Source: an uncultured Amylibacter sp. (GTDB lineage: Bacteria > Pseudomonadota > Alphaproteobacteria > Rhodobacterales > Rhodobacteraceae). From it: a stretch of DNA of 64,000 bases. The notes under the pieces were generated by a model. The model was not told where the DNA came from. It saw only the letters and a list, made by a program, of their open reading frames with translations, and did not search any database. Both the position numbers and the translations under genes were made by a program. Below are positions 37,668 through 46,528 of the stretch, in pieces. Numbering within the stretch: position 1 is the stretch's first letter; each line of letters starts with the position of its first letter. Location of the stretch: positions 1,240,001 to 1,304,000 of the forward strand of contig OY365738.1 of the NCBI GenBank assembly GCA_959347345.1, read 5' to 3'.

Positions 37668-40370
37668 TTACTCGGCTGGTTTTGTCGCGATAAATCCACC
37701 TGCATAGCCACTCGTCTCTGACTCATTGCTATGAAACGCGCCCAACGCACCATCCTGCCCGATAATACCCGTCAATATGCCGTTTGTGGCGCGACCACCC
37801 GCGGGGGTGCCTTCGACTCCGCCCGTGAATGCGCCATAATTTACCGTTCCCTCTATAACGCCATTGGCGGTAAAAGTGCCATCCAGCAAGAAGTGGGTGG
37901 TACCCGAAACGGGGACAAAGGCGTTGATAACCCGTGTATTACCTCCATCGGCATAGATAACGTGCAACGTCATTGGCAACACTGCGCTAGGGGTTGCGCT
38001 TGAACCGATAACCGCTCGCAAATCACCCGTCCAAGTGCCAGCTTGCGTGCCATCATTCAAAGGTGCGCCCAGATTTGCCCCATCAAACAGCCCTGCATAA
38101 AAGCGGTCGTTCGCGGTGAAAAAGCCCACGCCGTTTGGGGAATCATCCCCTATCATTAATAAGGTGGCGGTTGTAGTTGTGCCTGTGGTGTCAATCCCAT
38201 TTGCCGTCCCCAATAAGAATTGGTTTTTTCGGGTGGAGGTGGTGTCCAAAGCAACCAGCGTGTCGCTATCATCGCGAAATTTCTTCGCCCAAGTGGCGGC
38301 ATTTGGACGGGTGAGTATGTCGTCCGTGCAATCCGCCGTACCAGCCGTTGTCGCGTCAGTGCATGCGGCAACACGTGCGCCGTCAAAATAGGCAGGTGCG
38401 CAAGGATCACCATTATAGTTTGCAAAGGGGGCGCGATTACACGCATTGATAACGCTGTCTTGTGACCCCCCACATCCCTCTGTCCGCGTCCCTGCACGGC
38501 ATTCATTAACTAATCTTGTCTGACTTTTTAACCGCGTACTGTCAAAATGGGACGCACCGCAAGCCTCATCATTAGGTATAAGATTATTATCATCAGGATT
38601 GCTACCCGGAACTAAAAACCGCACAAACGGGTTATCGAGGCAACTGTTTATAAAATTGCTCGTGCAACCTGCTGTCCTAGCACCGCTCTCACAGTCTTCA
38701 ACGATTGTCTGTCTTGCGCTATCATATTTAGAAACGGTACACATCACCACGGGAGTCTTGCGGAATGGATTGCTCTTACAAGCAATCCCTTCAGACAAAT
38801 AGCTGGCGCAAAGGTTGTCTTGCTCTGCCGTACCAGCCGTTATCTGCGTCTCGCAATGATTGGTGCGAAATAGCTGGGCATTTGTACCTTGCTCCGCCGT
38901 GCCAAAGAAAGTCGTGCAAGACGCGTGATACGGGTTTTGCATGCAACTCTGATTCGTCGCCCCAAGGCAGAGCGGGTCTTCCGTTCTGTCACCAACAATA
39001 CAATATCGTGCGCGAGTCTGTTGGGCGATGAGCTGTCCCGCCCCAAGACCCTCTGCGCAAGTACCACCGAAAGGGTCTGTGACGCATGCTTCTTTCGCAA
39101 CCGCCCCCCCGCATATATCTGGATATCTGTCTGCAATAAAGGCATTCACGCAAAGAACCGCACGGCTTTGTTGGGCGGTTTTAACATTTGCGTCACTGCC
39201 CAGATTAAATTCAGAGGCGCAATCCACGCTATCCGTGAAAGGGTCGCCAAAACAAGGATTATTGGCAAGTTCAACCCCACACGCGTTTGCTTGTGCCGCG
39301 GTGCTGGCGTCAATACATAGTTCAACCCGTATCAACCGCGCGGGGGCAAAGGCAGGAATATCGCAATTAGGATTGCCAAACGGGGATTCATTGCAAAAAT
39401 TAACGACAGAGGTACAACCCTCTGCCAAGGTGGGTGTTTCATCATTAAGGCAAGTTGTTGCGATTTTTAACCGTTCATCCGCATAGGGGGTTTCGCCCGT
39501 GGCTGGATCATCTTTACAAAACACATCAAAAACACCTGACGGATTGGTCTCGTCCTCGCACACATTCGTAATTGTAGATGCACATAAAACAGCGTTTGAT
39601 TCGATTTCGATATTTGGAACACCTGCATCATTTGTATCTCGGCAATAATTAATCCGCGCCTGTCTGGTGTTTTCCACCAAGGATACCATTTTTAATTCTG
39701 TTACTTCTTCGCCATTTTCATCTAAAACCACATCGTTGTTTGCATCTCTCTTTGTCACTTGACCACTGATTGTTTCTTGCAAGGCCGTCTGCTGTTCGCA
39801 AGCCTCATTATACGGGTCTTTTAAGCAACTAAACACACCCGTTTGGGCTGCCAGTGCGCTCGCACATTCGGGGGAATTGGTGTTTTCAAAATCACTGCAC
39901 CAAACAAAGGCATCACGGCATCGCGCTGCCCGCGGATTGGCAGTGCATTCGGCAACAACGGGTTCAATCAATGCTTGGCGTTCGGGGGCATATTTTGCTA
40001 ATGCTGCTTTCCGTGCGGCCTCTTGCGCTGCACGGCGAGCGATGGATGCATCACGGTCGGCGATTTCTTCGGGGGTTAAGTCTGTGCTTTCGTCGTCGGT
40101 TATTACCGTTGCTGCTCCAGCCAACAATTCTTCGGTTATCTCAGGATAGCATTTTGTTTGAAACGGATTTATATTGCAGGGAAGATTGCCCGTACGCGCA
40201 GCATTTATCAAAGAACCCAAGCCACAGCCCGTAAGGATAAACATAGCGGACATCACCACGAATAGCACTGTTGTTAAACGTGCCACAGATTGGCGGGCGG
40301 GAATAATAGTCCCCCCTGTAGCCCCACCCCTTGCAAAGAGTGTTTGAAGTTTTGAGTTTATATTACGCAT
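37668..40370 (-). CDS. Large Cys-rich repeat lipoprotein (900 residues)
   Basis: A relative of the giant lipoprotein. The signal peptide TVLFVVMSAMFILTGCGLG carries a lipobox (LTGC). After it come an Asp/Glu/Ala-rich helical stretch (about residues 85-130) and then Cys-rich units with CxxNPF, CxxSPF and DPY-type cores. The C-terminus repeats the shared domain: NQFLLG, RFYAGLFDGANLGAPL, GTWTGDLRAV, HFLLDGTFTANGVIEGTV, GIIGQDGALGAF and GYAGGFIATKP. It is the middle of three related genes on this strand, with its own promoter-like sequence upstream. Function unknown. Confidence 0.8.
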   Translation of the reverse strand: MRNINSKLQTLFARGGATGGTIIPARQSVARLTTVLFVVMSAMFILTGCGLGSLINAARTGNLPCNINPFQTKCYPEITEELLAGAATVITDDESTDLTPEEIADRDASIARRAAQEAARKAALAKYAPERQALIEPVVAECTANPRAARCRDAFVWCSDFENTNSPECASALAAQTGVFSCLKDPYNEACEQQTALQETISGQVTKRDANNDVVLDENGEEVTELKMVSLVENTRQARINYCRDTNDAGVPNIEIESNAVLCASTITNVCEDETNPSGVFDVFCKDDPATGETPYADERLKIATTCLNDETPTLAEGCTSVVNFCNESPFGNPNCDIPAFAPARLIRVELCIDASTAAQANACGVELANNPCFGDPFTDSVDCASEFNLGSDANVKTAQQSRAVLCVNAFIADRYPDICGGAVAKEACVTDPFGGTCAEGLGAGQLIAQQTRARYCIVGDRTEDPLCLGATNQSCMQNPYHASCTTFFGTAEQGTNAQLFRTNHCETQITAGTAEQDNLCASYLSEGIACKSNPFRKTPVVMCTVSKYDSARQTIVEDCESGARTAGCTSNFINSCLDNPFVRFLVPGSNPDDNNLIPNDEACGASHFDSTRLKSQTRLVNECRAGTRTEGCGGSQDSVINACNRAPFANYNGDPCAPAYFDGARVAACTDATTAGTADCTDDILTRPNAATWAKKFRDDSDTLVALDTTSTRKNQFLLGTANGIDTTGTTTTATLLMIGDDSPNGVGFFTANDRFYAGLFDGANLGAPLNDGTQAGTWTGDLRAVIGSSATPSAVLPMTLHVIYADGGNTRVINAFVPVSGTTHFLLDGTFTANGVIEGTVNYGAFTGGVEGTPAGGRATNGILTGIIGQDGALGAFHSNESETSGYAGGFIATKPAE

Positions 40371-40428
40371 CGTATCGTTCCTTAGTTTTTGAGAGATGTT
40401 TGGTTAATAAACATGAAAGTATCAAATC

Positions 40429-40457
40429 TTTTTACCTTATGTTTGCATGTGCGTCAA
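40429..40457 (-). promoter_or_regulatory. Possible promoter of the 900-residue lipoprotein gene
   Basis: On the minus strand TTGACG (40457-40452) and TAAAAA (40434-40429) are 17 bp apart, within a very A+T-rich 147-bp gap. Confidence 0.5.
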
Positions 40458-40517
40458 GCGTTTTTTTACCAAGTTTTAATTTTTTCACATATAAATTAAT
40501 ATAAATTAAAACTGTGA

Positions 40518-43500
40518 TTAACCGCCCGAAGGTTGCCCAGAGGACGAACCCTGTTGTTGCGTTGGCTCTTGCGTTGGCGTTTCCACCACAGAGTCTGACT
40601 CCACTGGTGGAGTCACCACAAACCCGCCAGCATAGCCCACATCCGCCGCATTATCACTGATAAACGCGCCAACCGCTCCGATTTCACCAATCAGCCCTTT
40701 AACAACCCCCGCACTGACCTCCGTAGGCGTGGCGGTCGCATCATTATTGGCAAAGATACCCAGTTTAACCGTACCATCAATCACCCCTTTTTCATTAAAA
40801 GTGCCTTCCAGCAAAAAATGCTCATAGTTATCGGTAACCTCATCACCAAGCCGTCTGACAACCCCCCTAATCGCGGTTTGCTGAAAATCAATCCGTAAAT
40901 CAAAATCTTTCACGGCGGAAGTGGCAGAGCCAGACGCGCCAGCGTCGCTAATCACCCATTGGATACTGCCAGTCCAAGTCGCATGGACATCATCGCCTTG
41001 GGTAAAGGCAGGCAAGGGTTTGCCCAGGGTCGTGCCAGAGAATATCCCCGCATAAAACCGCGTTGTTTCATGCGGTTGTCCCGCGAAAAACGCCACACCA
41101 TATTCGGAAATACTTTGAAGATTTTCTGTATAATACCGCGCTGGAGTCAGGCTTAGATGGGTGATGGTCGGGTCGTTCCCCTCTTTATCATTGACATCGC
41201 CAAAATCCAAACCGTGCTCAAGCCCGATAAGGAATTGGTTGGAGTCCGATACATCCCCATTGGCGGCAACGCTTGCCAGCTCGGTTGTGAAACTTTGCTC
41301 AAAAGTCGCGGCCGTGGGGCGTGCCAAAACAAACGCACAGTCAGAGTCATCCACATTGGCTCTAATCGCGCAGTTTCTAATAACACTATCGCGGGCATCG
41401 GCATAGCTGTTATTATGCTGATGGCAAACGGCGGCAAACGGGTTGGCATGGTCGCCCGTATCCGTGCAAATCATCGGCGTTGCCCCCACGCAAAGTTCAA
41501 AATTCGCACTATCGCCAAGGCAATAGGTCAAACGCGCATTGCGGGTAAGAGTCACCAATTCGGCACTGCCCAGTTCTACCGCGCAGTCAGTGTTTGGCAC
41601 GGTTGAAAACGGGTCATCAAAGCAAGTGTAAGTATCCACGTAATGTGCGCAAAATTGCGTTGCTATCGCATTACCCTGATTGCAATAATTGGCAATTGTA
41701 CCCAGAAAGGCAGGATTATCCCTGCATATAAGATTGCTTTGAGTCGGATCTTCATTGCAGGACTTAATCAAGGCAGTACACCCCGCACCCTCAGGCGTAA
41801 CGCGGCATGTATTAACCAGAGCCAACCGCTCTGCCTTATAGCGTGAATCGGTAAGGCAATCAAAGGATTCATCCATCAAATTATCGGCGCAGAAGTCGGC
41901 AATCGCATTGATGCAAGCCATATCCTCACGCACGCTCGCCCCACCAGTGGCAAGGGTTTGGCAATGGCTTATCCGTGCGGATTTGGCATCGGCAAACCCC
42001 TGTGTGCCACCCAGTTGGACCTCGCAATCCGTGCCATTCCCCGTCATAAACGGGTCGGACAAACAGACATAATCCATAACCGTCACTTCGCAATCGGTTG
42101 AGGTGAAATTATCTGCCATAGCACAATGGGCTATACGGGCAACATCATAGGCATCATCGGCACTACAACCATATTGGGCAGCAAACAGATTATCCGTGCA
42201 AAACGATTTCACCGCACCAGAGCAGAGCGAATCGGCGCGGGCAATACGCGAATTCGTGTTTGCGTTTGCGTTTTCATTGGCGTTTTCATTAGCATTTTCA
42301 TCCGCACCCAAACCGCTACAATAATCGTGTCGCTTTGTGCGGGTCGCCATAACCGCATCGGCAGAGCCTAACTCGGCATCGCAATTACCATCCATAAAGG
42401 GGTTTTCAAAACACGCGGTGTTTTCGGCATACGTGCTACACACCCGCAGGGTTTGGTTTTCATTGCAAAAAGTCGTCCGTGCAAGATTAAACGCGTCTCT
42501 ATTGCAAGTTTCACTGCCAAACGGGGCGGTATTACAGGTATTCACCTCTGGTGTGCAGGTTTTATCCTTTGGGTCGGCAAGGCAGGTATGGGCTAAATCC
42601 AACCGTGCCATGTCATAATCCGTATCGGTCAAACAGCCAAAGGTCGTTGATAGGGGGTCAGCCGTACAATGGGCAAATATCGCGGTTAAACACCGCGAAT
42701 CCAACCCCGCATCCGCGCCATTAACACCCAGCGTTTCACAATGGTCTATCCGTGCTTGTTGGGCGGCTTTTTGCGCCGTTACATCGCTATAAAACCCCTG
42801 ACACTCGCCGAACGGGTTATCAATGCAATCGCTGGCGGTATCCGCACCAATACATAAGGTCGCGTGGGTATAGAGGTTATTGCCCTCGGTACAAAACGCG
42901 GCGCGTTCATGCTGGGCATCCGTCAGGGCTTGGGCACTGCCAAGGTGCTCGGCAGCCGAGCAATCCACATCATCGGTAAAGGGATTGGTAACGCAGGTAT
43001 ATCTAGCGGCGACATCACGGCAATTCCTTAACCCGATGGTTTCGGCGGTGTTGCAATAGGTTATCCTTGCGCCCTCAAACGCGGGAATACCGCACAGAGT
43101 CGCACGAAACGGGTTTGAATTACAGGCATTAATAGCAACGGTGCAACCATCGCCTTGCGCATCCAAACGGCAGTTATTGGCCATATCCAGCCGAGCTTGC
43201 CCATAATCGGCACTGCAAATGGTATCAAACGGGCTGCCCTCCCCTTCGCACAAATGAACGATAGTCCGCGCACAAAGCGCGTCATTATCGGCGTTTGTCC
43301 CATCACGGCAGAAATTCACGCGGTGCCCGATAGCATGGTCGCGAAATTTGGCGAATTTTTCGTCCTTATCACAGCCGTCATTGAACGGGTCTTGAATACA
43401 AGGATTGACGGCAAAGGCGGGCGTGCATTCGTCTTGCGCTATTTTATCCTCTTGCACGCAATAGCCGACTATCGGCGCACATTGTGCGGTATTCACGTTT

Positions 43501-43760
43501 GGCGGTTGCGAGCAGACATCAATCACGGCTTTGCGGGCCCCGGCGTAAGTATCGCCGCAATCTTCACCAAACGGATTGCTTAGGCAGGGGGTTAGTGCGG
43601 TTTTCAATGCGTTTTGGATGTTGTTGGCTTGGCTGTCTATACTGGCGGCAAGCCCCCCGCCCCCGCAAGCGGTAAGGATGAAGAGCGCGGATAAGATGAT
43701 GGCTGATGTTGCCCGTCCGAGTAGTGGGGTTTTTGTGGGCTGGTTTGTTCTCGTGTTCAT
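40518..43760 (-). CDS. Large Cys-rich NPF-repeat lipoprotein (1080 residues)
   Basis: Third member of the lipoprotein group. The signal peptide ends SALFILTACGGGG (lipobox LTAC). Cys-rich units with CLSNPF, CNSNPF, CVTNPF, CIDNPF and DPF cores follow. An ENAN low-complexity tract lies near residue 500. The C-terminus has the shared domain: NQFLIGLEHGLDFG, RFYAGIFSGTTLGKPL, ATWTGSIQWV, HFLLEGTFNEKGVIDGTV, GLIGEIGAVGAFIS and GYAGGFVVTPP, then a short Thr/Gln/Ser-rich tail. AAGGAGA precedes the ATG at good spacing. Probably surface-exposed; role unknown. Confidence 0.8.
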   Translation of the reverse strand: MNTRTNQPTKTPLLGRATSAIILSALFILTACGGGGLAASIDSQANNIQNALKTALTPCLSNPFGEDCGDTYAGARKAVIDVCSQPPNVNTAQCAPIVGYCVQEDKIAQDECTPAFAVNPCIQDPFNDGCDKDEKFAKFRDHAIGHRVNFCRDGTNADNDALCARTIVHLCEGEGSPFDTICSADYGQARLDMANNCRLDAQGDGCTVAINACNSNPFRATLCGIPAFEGARITYCNTAETIGLRNCRDVAARYTCVTNPFTDDVDCSAAEHLGSAQALTDAQHERAAFCTEGNNLYTHATLCIGADTASDCIDNPFGECQGFYSDVTAQKAAQQARIDHCETLGVNGADAGLDSRCLTAIFAHCTADPLSTTFGCLTDTDYDMARLDLAHTCLADPKDKTCTPEVNTCNTAPFGSETCNRDAFNLARTTFCNENQTLRVCSTYAENTACFENPFMDGNCDAELGSADAVMATRTKRHDYCSGLGADENANENANENANANTNSRIARADSLCSGAVKSFCTDNLFAAQYGCSADDAYDVARIAHCAMADNFTSTDCEVTVMDYVCLSDPFMTGNGTDCEVQLGGTQGFADAKSARISHCQTLATGGASVREDMACINAIADFCADNLMDESFDCLTDSRYKAERLALVNTCRVTPEGAGCTALIKSCNEDPTQSNLICRDNPAFLGTIANYCNQGNAIATQFCAHYVDTYTCFDDPFSTVPNTDCAVELGSAELVTLTRNARLTYCLGDSANFELCVGATPMICTDTGDHANPFAAVCHQHNNSYADARDSVIRNCAIRANVDDSDCAFVLARPTAATFEQSFTTELASVAANGDVSDSNQFLIGLEHGLDFGDVNDKEGNDPTITHLSLTPARYYTENLQSISEYGVAFFAGQPHETTRFYAGIFSGTTLGKPLPAFTQGDDVHATWTGSIQWVISDAGASGSATSAVKDFDLRIDFQQTAIRGVVRRLGDEVTDNYEHFLLEGTFNEKGVIDGTVKLGIFANNDATATPTEVSAGVVKGLIGEIGAVGAFISDNAADVGYAGGFVVTPPVESDSVVETPTQEPTQQQGSSSGQPSGG

Positions 43761-44081
43761 TGTGCTCTCCTTGTTTTAATCCGCGGTGCGTGGATTATCA
43801 TTGCATAAAATGGTGCGACCACCGGTGAAAACCTATTGGCAATAGGCGTTATTAACAGGGACGCTTATCCCTTGTTTTTATGTTTGGATCAAGGATTTTG
43901 TATGCGCAAATCGCGGTAAATTTGCGGTGAATGTGGGGTAAATTTGTGGTGAATTGGAATGAATGGTTAGGGGGTAGTGGTGAAAGGGGAATGGTGAATT
44001 TTCACGACCTAATGAACCCTTTATTAACCTTTACACCTGCTACTATACATGTTATGATAAATCCAAATAAAGGGGCAAGCC
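43761..44081. other. Intergenic region between lipoprotein and methyltransferase genes
   Basis: About 320 bp between divergent genes. It holds the leader of the lipoprotein gene, a weak imperfect hairpin near 43855-43880, degenerate GGTGAAT-type heptamers at about 43958-44000 and the promoter of the methyltransferase gene. No gene is seen. Confidence 0.6.
44030..44058 (+). promoter_or_regulatory. Promoter of methyltransferase/GIY-YIG gene 1
   Basis: TTTACA at 44030-44035 and TATGAT at 44053-44058 with a 17-bp spacer. The block from GACCTAATGAACC to the start codon is repeated before the second copy near 62290. Confidence 0.7.
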
Positions 44082-45359
44082 TTGCTAAATAACGATTCGA
44101 TAAAAAACCGCACTATCTTTTGCCACGATAATTTGGAGATTTTACGTGGGATAGATTCTGACTGCGTGGATTTGATTTATCTTGACCCGCCGTTTAATAA
44201 GAAAAAGACCTTCACCGCCCCGATTGGTAGCAATGCCGAGGGCGCGTCCTTCAGCGATATATTCCGTGAAGAAGATGTGAAAGACGACTGGCTTTTGGAT
44301 ATTAAAGAAGACCATTATTTTATCCACGATTTATTATCCACCGTGAAAACGATAGAGGGGCGAGCGTCCTACAATTTCTGCTACCTTGCTTATATGGCGA
44401 TTCGCCTGCTGGAGTGCCATAGGATTTTGAAAGAAACGGGCAGTCTGTATTTGCATTGCGACCCGACCATGTCGCATTATTTGAAACTGCTGATGGACTG
44501 TATTTTTGGCGAAATCAACTTCCGCAATGAAATTATCTGGTGCTATCACGGGCCAGGCTCGCCCAAAATGCGCCAGTTTAATCGGAAAAGCGATAGTATC
44601 TTTTGGTACTCTAAAAGCAAGGTTTGGACGTTCAATGGCGATGATGTTCGTGTGCCGTTCAAAGACCCGAATCAAAGCCTGCGGCGGGCTATGGCGACCG
44701 ATGGTACGTTTTCGGATGAAGAGGTCAAAGAATATCGTGAAAAGGGTAAAATCCCTGAAAATTGGTGGGAAATCCGCATCGCGGCGCGGAGCAAAACCGA
44801 ATACACGGGTTATCCCACGCAGAAGCCACGCGCTTTATTAGAGCGGATTATTAAGGCAAGCAGTAATGCGGGTGATGTCGTGCTTGATCCGTTTTGTGGC
44901 TGTGCGACGACTTGCGTTGCGGCGGAAAACCTAGGTCGGCAATGGATTGGTGTGGATGTGTCCATAAAAGCGTTTGAGCTGATTAAAGAGCGGATGAAAA
45001 AAGAAGTGGAACGCGTGGATGAGTTGATTAAAGAAAAGGTGGATTTCCAAACCAGCCCACCAAAGCGTACGGATACAGGGAAGGAAAAACGACTGGAAAA
45101 ATATGTTTATATCATATCAAACCCGCAATATAAGAATTATTTTAAGGTCGGCATAGCGTCTGACCCAAAACGCCGTTTGAGTTCTTACCAAACCTCTGAT
45201 CCGAAACGCGGGTATGTGCTGGAATATAAATTTCTAACGCCCAATTTTCGCAGGATTGAATCCTATATCCATGACCTTTATAAAAGCCCGCATGAGTGGG
45301 TGTTTGAAACCGATATGCAAAAGATTGTTAAAGAGATAGAGGGATTTAATAATGATTAA
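44082..45359 (+). CDS. DNA methyltransferase fused to a GIY-YIG (T5orf172-like) nuclease domain, copy 1
   Basis: A 425-residue fusion starting at TTG, 7 bp after AGGGG. The methyltransferase has the catalytic motif LDPPF (residues 34-38) before the SAM motif VLDPFCGCATTCVAA (267-281), the beta-class order of adenine-N6 or cytosine-N4 enzymes, with a variable block at about 154-242 in between. Residues about 340-420 form a second domain: YVYIIS, FKVGIAS, an Arg pair at 364-365, IESYIHDLY with a candidate catalytic Glu, and HEWV. This matches T5orf172-type GIY-YIG nucleases. One chain could therefore methylate and cut. No separate restriction gene is adjacent. A paralog lies at 62364. Confidence 0.85.
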   Translation: MLNNDSIKNRTIFCHDNLEILRGIDSDCVDLIYLDPPFNKKKTFTAPIGSNAEGASFSDIFREEDVKDDWLLDIKEDHYFIHDLLSTVKTIEGRASYNFCYLAYMAIRLLECHRILKETGSLYLHCDPTMSHYLKLLMDCIFGEINFRNEIIWCYHGPGSPKMRQFNRKSDSIFWYSKSKVWTFNGDDVRVPFKDPNQSLRRAMATDGTFSDEEVKEYREKGKIPENWWEIRIAARSKTEYTGYPTQKPRALLERIIKASSNAGDVVLDPFCGCATTCVAAENLGRQWIGVDVSIKAFELIKERMKKEVERVDELIKEKVDFQTSPPKRTDTGKEKRLEKYVYIISNPQYKNYFKVGIASDPKRRLSSYQTSDPKRGYVLEYKFLTPNFRRIESYIHDLYKSPHEWVFETDMQKIVKEIEGFNND

Positions 45360-45489
45360 TGATGAATGGTGAATGATTGGTTATTCTTGTTATCCGTTAT
45401 CTAAAATAATTGGAGTTCGTTATTTTAGGAAAGAAATTTGCCACAAAACCCAATTCACAATTCATCATTCACAATTCATCATTCACCAC
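45355..45489. repeat. Small inverted heptamer element between methyltransferase 1 and bolA
   Basis: Left units GATGAAT-GGTGAAT-GATTGG overlap the methyltransferase stop; right units ATTCACA-ATTCATC repeated, then ATTCACC, enter the bolA 3' end and encode its terminal residues. The 70-bp centre differs from the A-F cores. Confidence 0.75.
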
Positions 45490-45742
45490 TAACCCCCGCC
45501 ACATCCAACCGTAACGCATGCAACCCCGCGTCCAGCTCTTCCGCTAACGCCTTATACACCAACCTCTGCGCCTGCACCCGCGACACCCCATCAAACGCCG
45601 CCGCCCGTATCCGCACGACAAAATGGCTGTTCCCACCCTCGCGATAGCCCGCATGCCCAATATGCAGATGGCTTTCATCCACAACCTCCACTTCCACAGG
45701 CGCAAACGCCCGTTCCAACTTGCCCATTATTGTTTTTTTCAT
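45479..45742 (-). CDS. BolA family protein
   Basis: An 87-residue BolA-fold protein. ESHLHIGHAGYREGGNSHF is the family signature, followed by VVRIRAAAFDGVSRVQAQRL. BolA proteins pair with monothiol glutaredoxins in iron-sulfur handling. It is divergent from a J-domain gene, an arrangement common in alphaproteobacteria. The last residues VSGE and the TGA stop are read from the ATTCACC heptamer region, as in purK. Confidence 0.92.
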   Translation of the reverse strand: MKKTIMGKLERAFAPVEVEVVDESHLHIGHAGYREGGNSHFVVRIRAAAFDGVSRVQAQRLVYKALAEELDAGLHALRLDVAGVSGE

Positions 45743-45848
45743 CGGATTCGCACGACCTTATTCTAAAAGAGGTTAATTTAACTAGACTTTTACCAACTCT
45801 TTGTGCTAAAGCAAACCATAAACAATCCCTGACCCAAAGAAAACGACA

Positions 45849-46472
45849 ATGAGCACCGACCCTTTTAATTTTGATATTTCCGTTTCCGCCGATAAACAAC
45901 GGCGCAAACGGGCAAAGGGAACAGGGCCAGGTGCGCAAGAAACCTCGCTGCAATCCTGCCAGCACCGCGGGTGTGAGAAGCCTGGTAAATACCGCGCCCC
46001 GATGAATCCCAATAATATGGAAGAGTTTCGCTGGTTCTGCCTTGCTCATGTCCGTCAATTTAACCAAAAGTGGAATTATTACGAGCATTATGACACGGGG
46101 ACTTTCGACAATCCCTTCGCATCCAGTGAGGATGGACAGGAAAAACCCCGTGGCAAAACCACCGAACAACGCGCGTGGGAGCGTATGGGCATTAACAATC
46201 CGCACCAAGTTTTGGGCAAAAATGCCACGCAAAATCCGGGTCGTGGCAATGCTTTGGGCGGGTCGCGGCGGTTGACTATCGCCGAAAAACGCGCGATTGT
46301 GATTTTGGAGGCTAAGGAATACTGGAATAAAGAGGCTTTGCGCAAACAGTATAAAGCGTTAATAAAAACTCTGCATCCCGATTTGAATGGCGGGGATAGA
46401 AGCCATGAATCTCAACTGCAAGATGTCGTGTGGGCGTGGGATCAGATAAAAGACAGTCGGACGTTTGATTAG
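45849..46472 (+). CDS. Small J-domain (DnaJ-like) protein
   Basis: A 207-residue protein with a C-terminal J domain: the HPD tripeptide lies in KTLHPDLNGGDRS and helix IV at VVWAWDQIKD. The N-terminal half holds possible metal ligands, C-x4-C in SCQHRGCEK and C-x2-H in WFCLAHV, separated by an RAPMNPNN segment. It should stimulate a DnaK-type chaperone. This gene is often found between bolA and cobS in alphaproteobacteria, and both occur here, though with an insertion of other genes before cobS. Confidence 0.85.
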   Translation: MSTDPFNFDISVSADKQRRKRAKGTGPGAQETSLQSCQHRGCEKPGKYRAPMNPNNMEEFRWFCLAHVRQFNQKWNYYEHYDTGTFDNPFASSEDGQEKPRGKTTEQRAWERMGINNPHQVLGKNATQNPGRGNALGGSRRLTIAEKRAIVILEAKEYWNKEALRKQYKALIKTLHPDLNGGDRSHESQLQDVVWAWDQIKDSRTFD

Positions 46473-46528
46473 GGGATATTCGTGAAATATCTCTGTGATT
46501 TCATCATTAACAATTTAAAAGACCGCCC

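Noticed and set aside
43854..43880. Rho-independent terminator before methyltransferase 1
   Set aside because: The stem is imperfect (one bulge) and lies between divergent genes, where no transcript should end.
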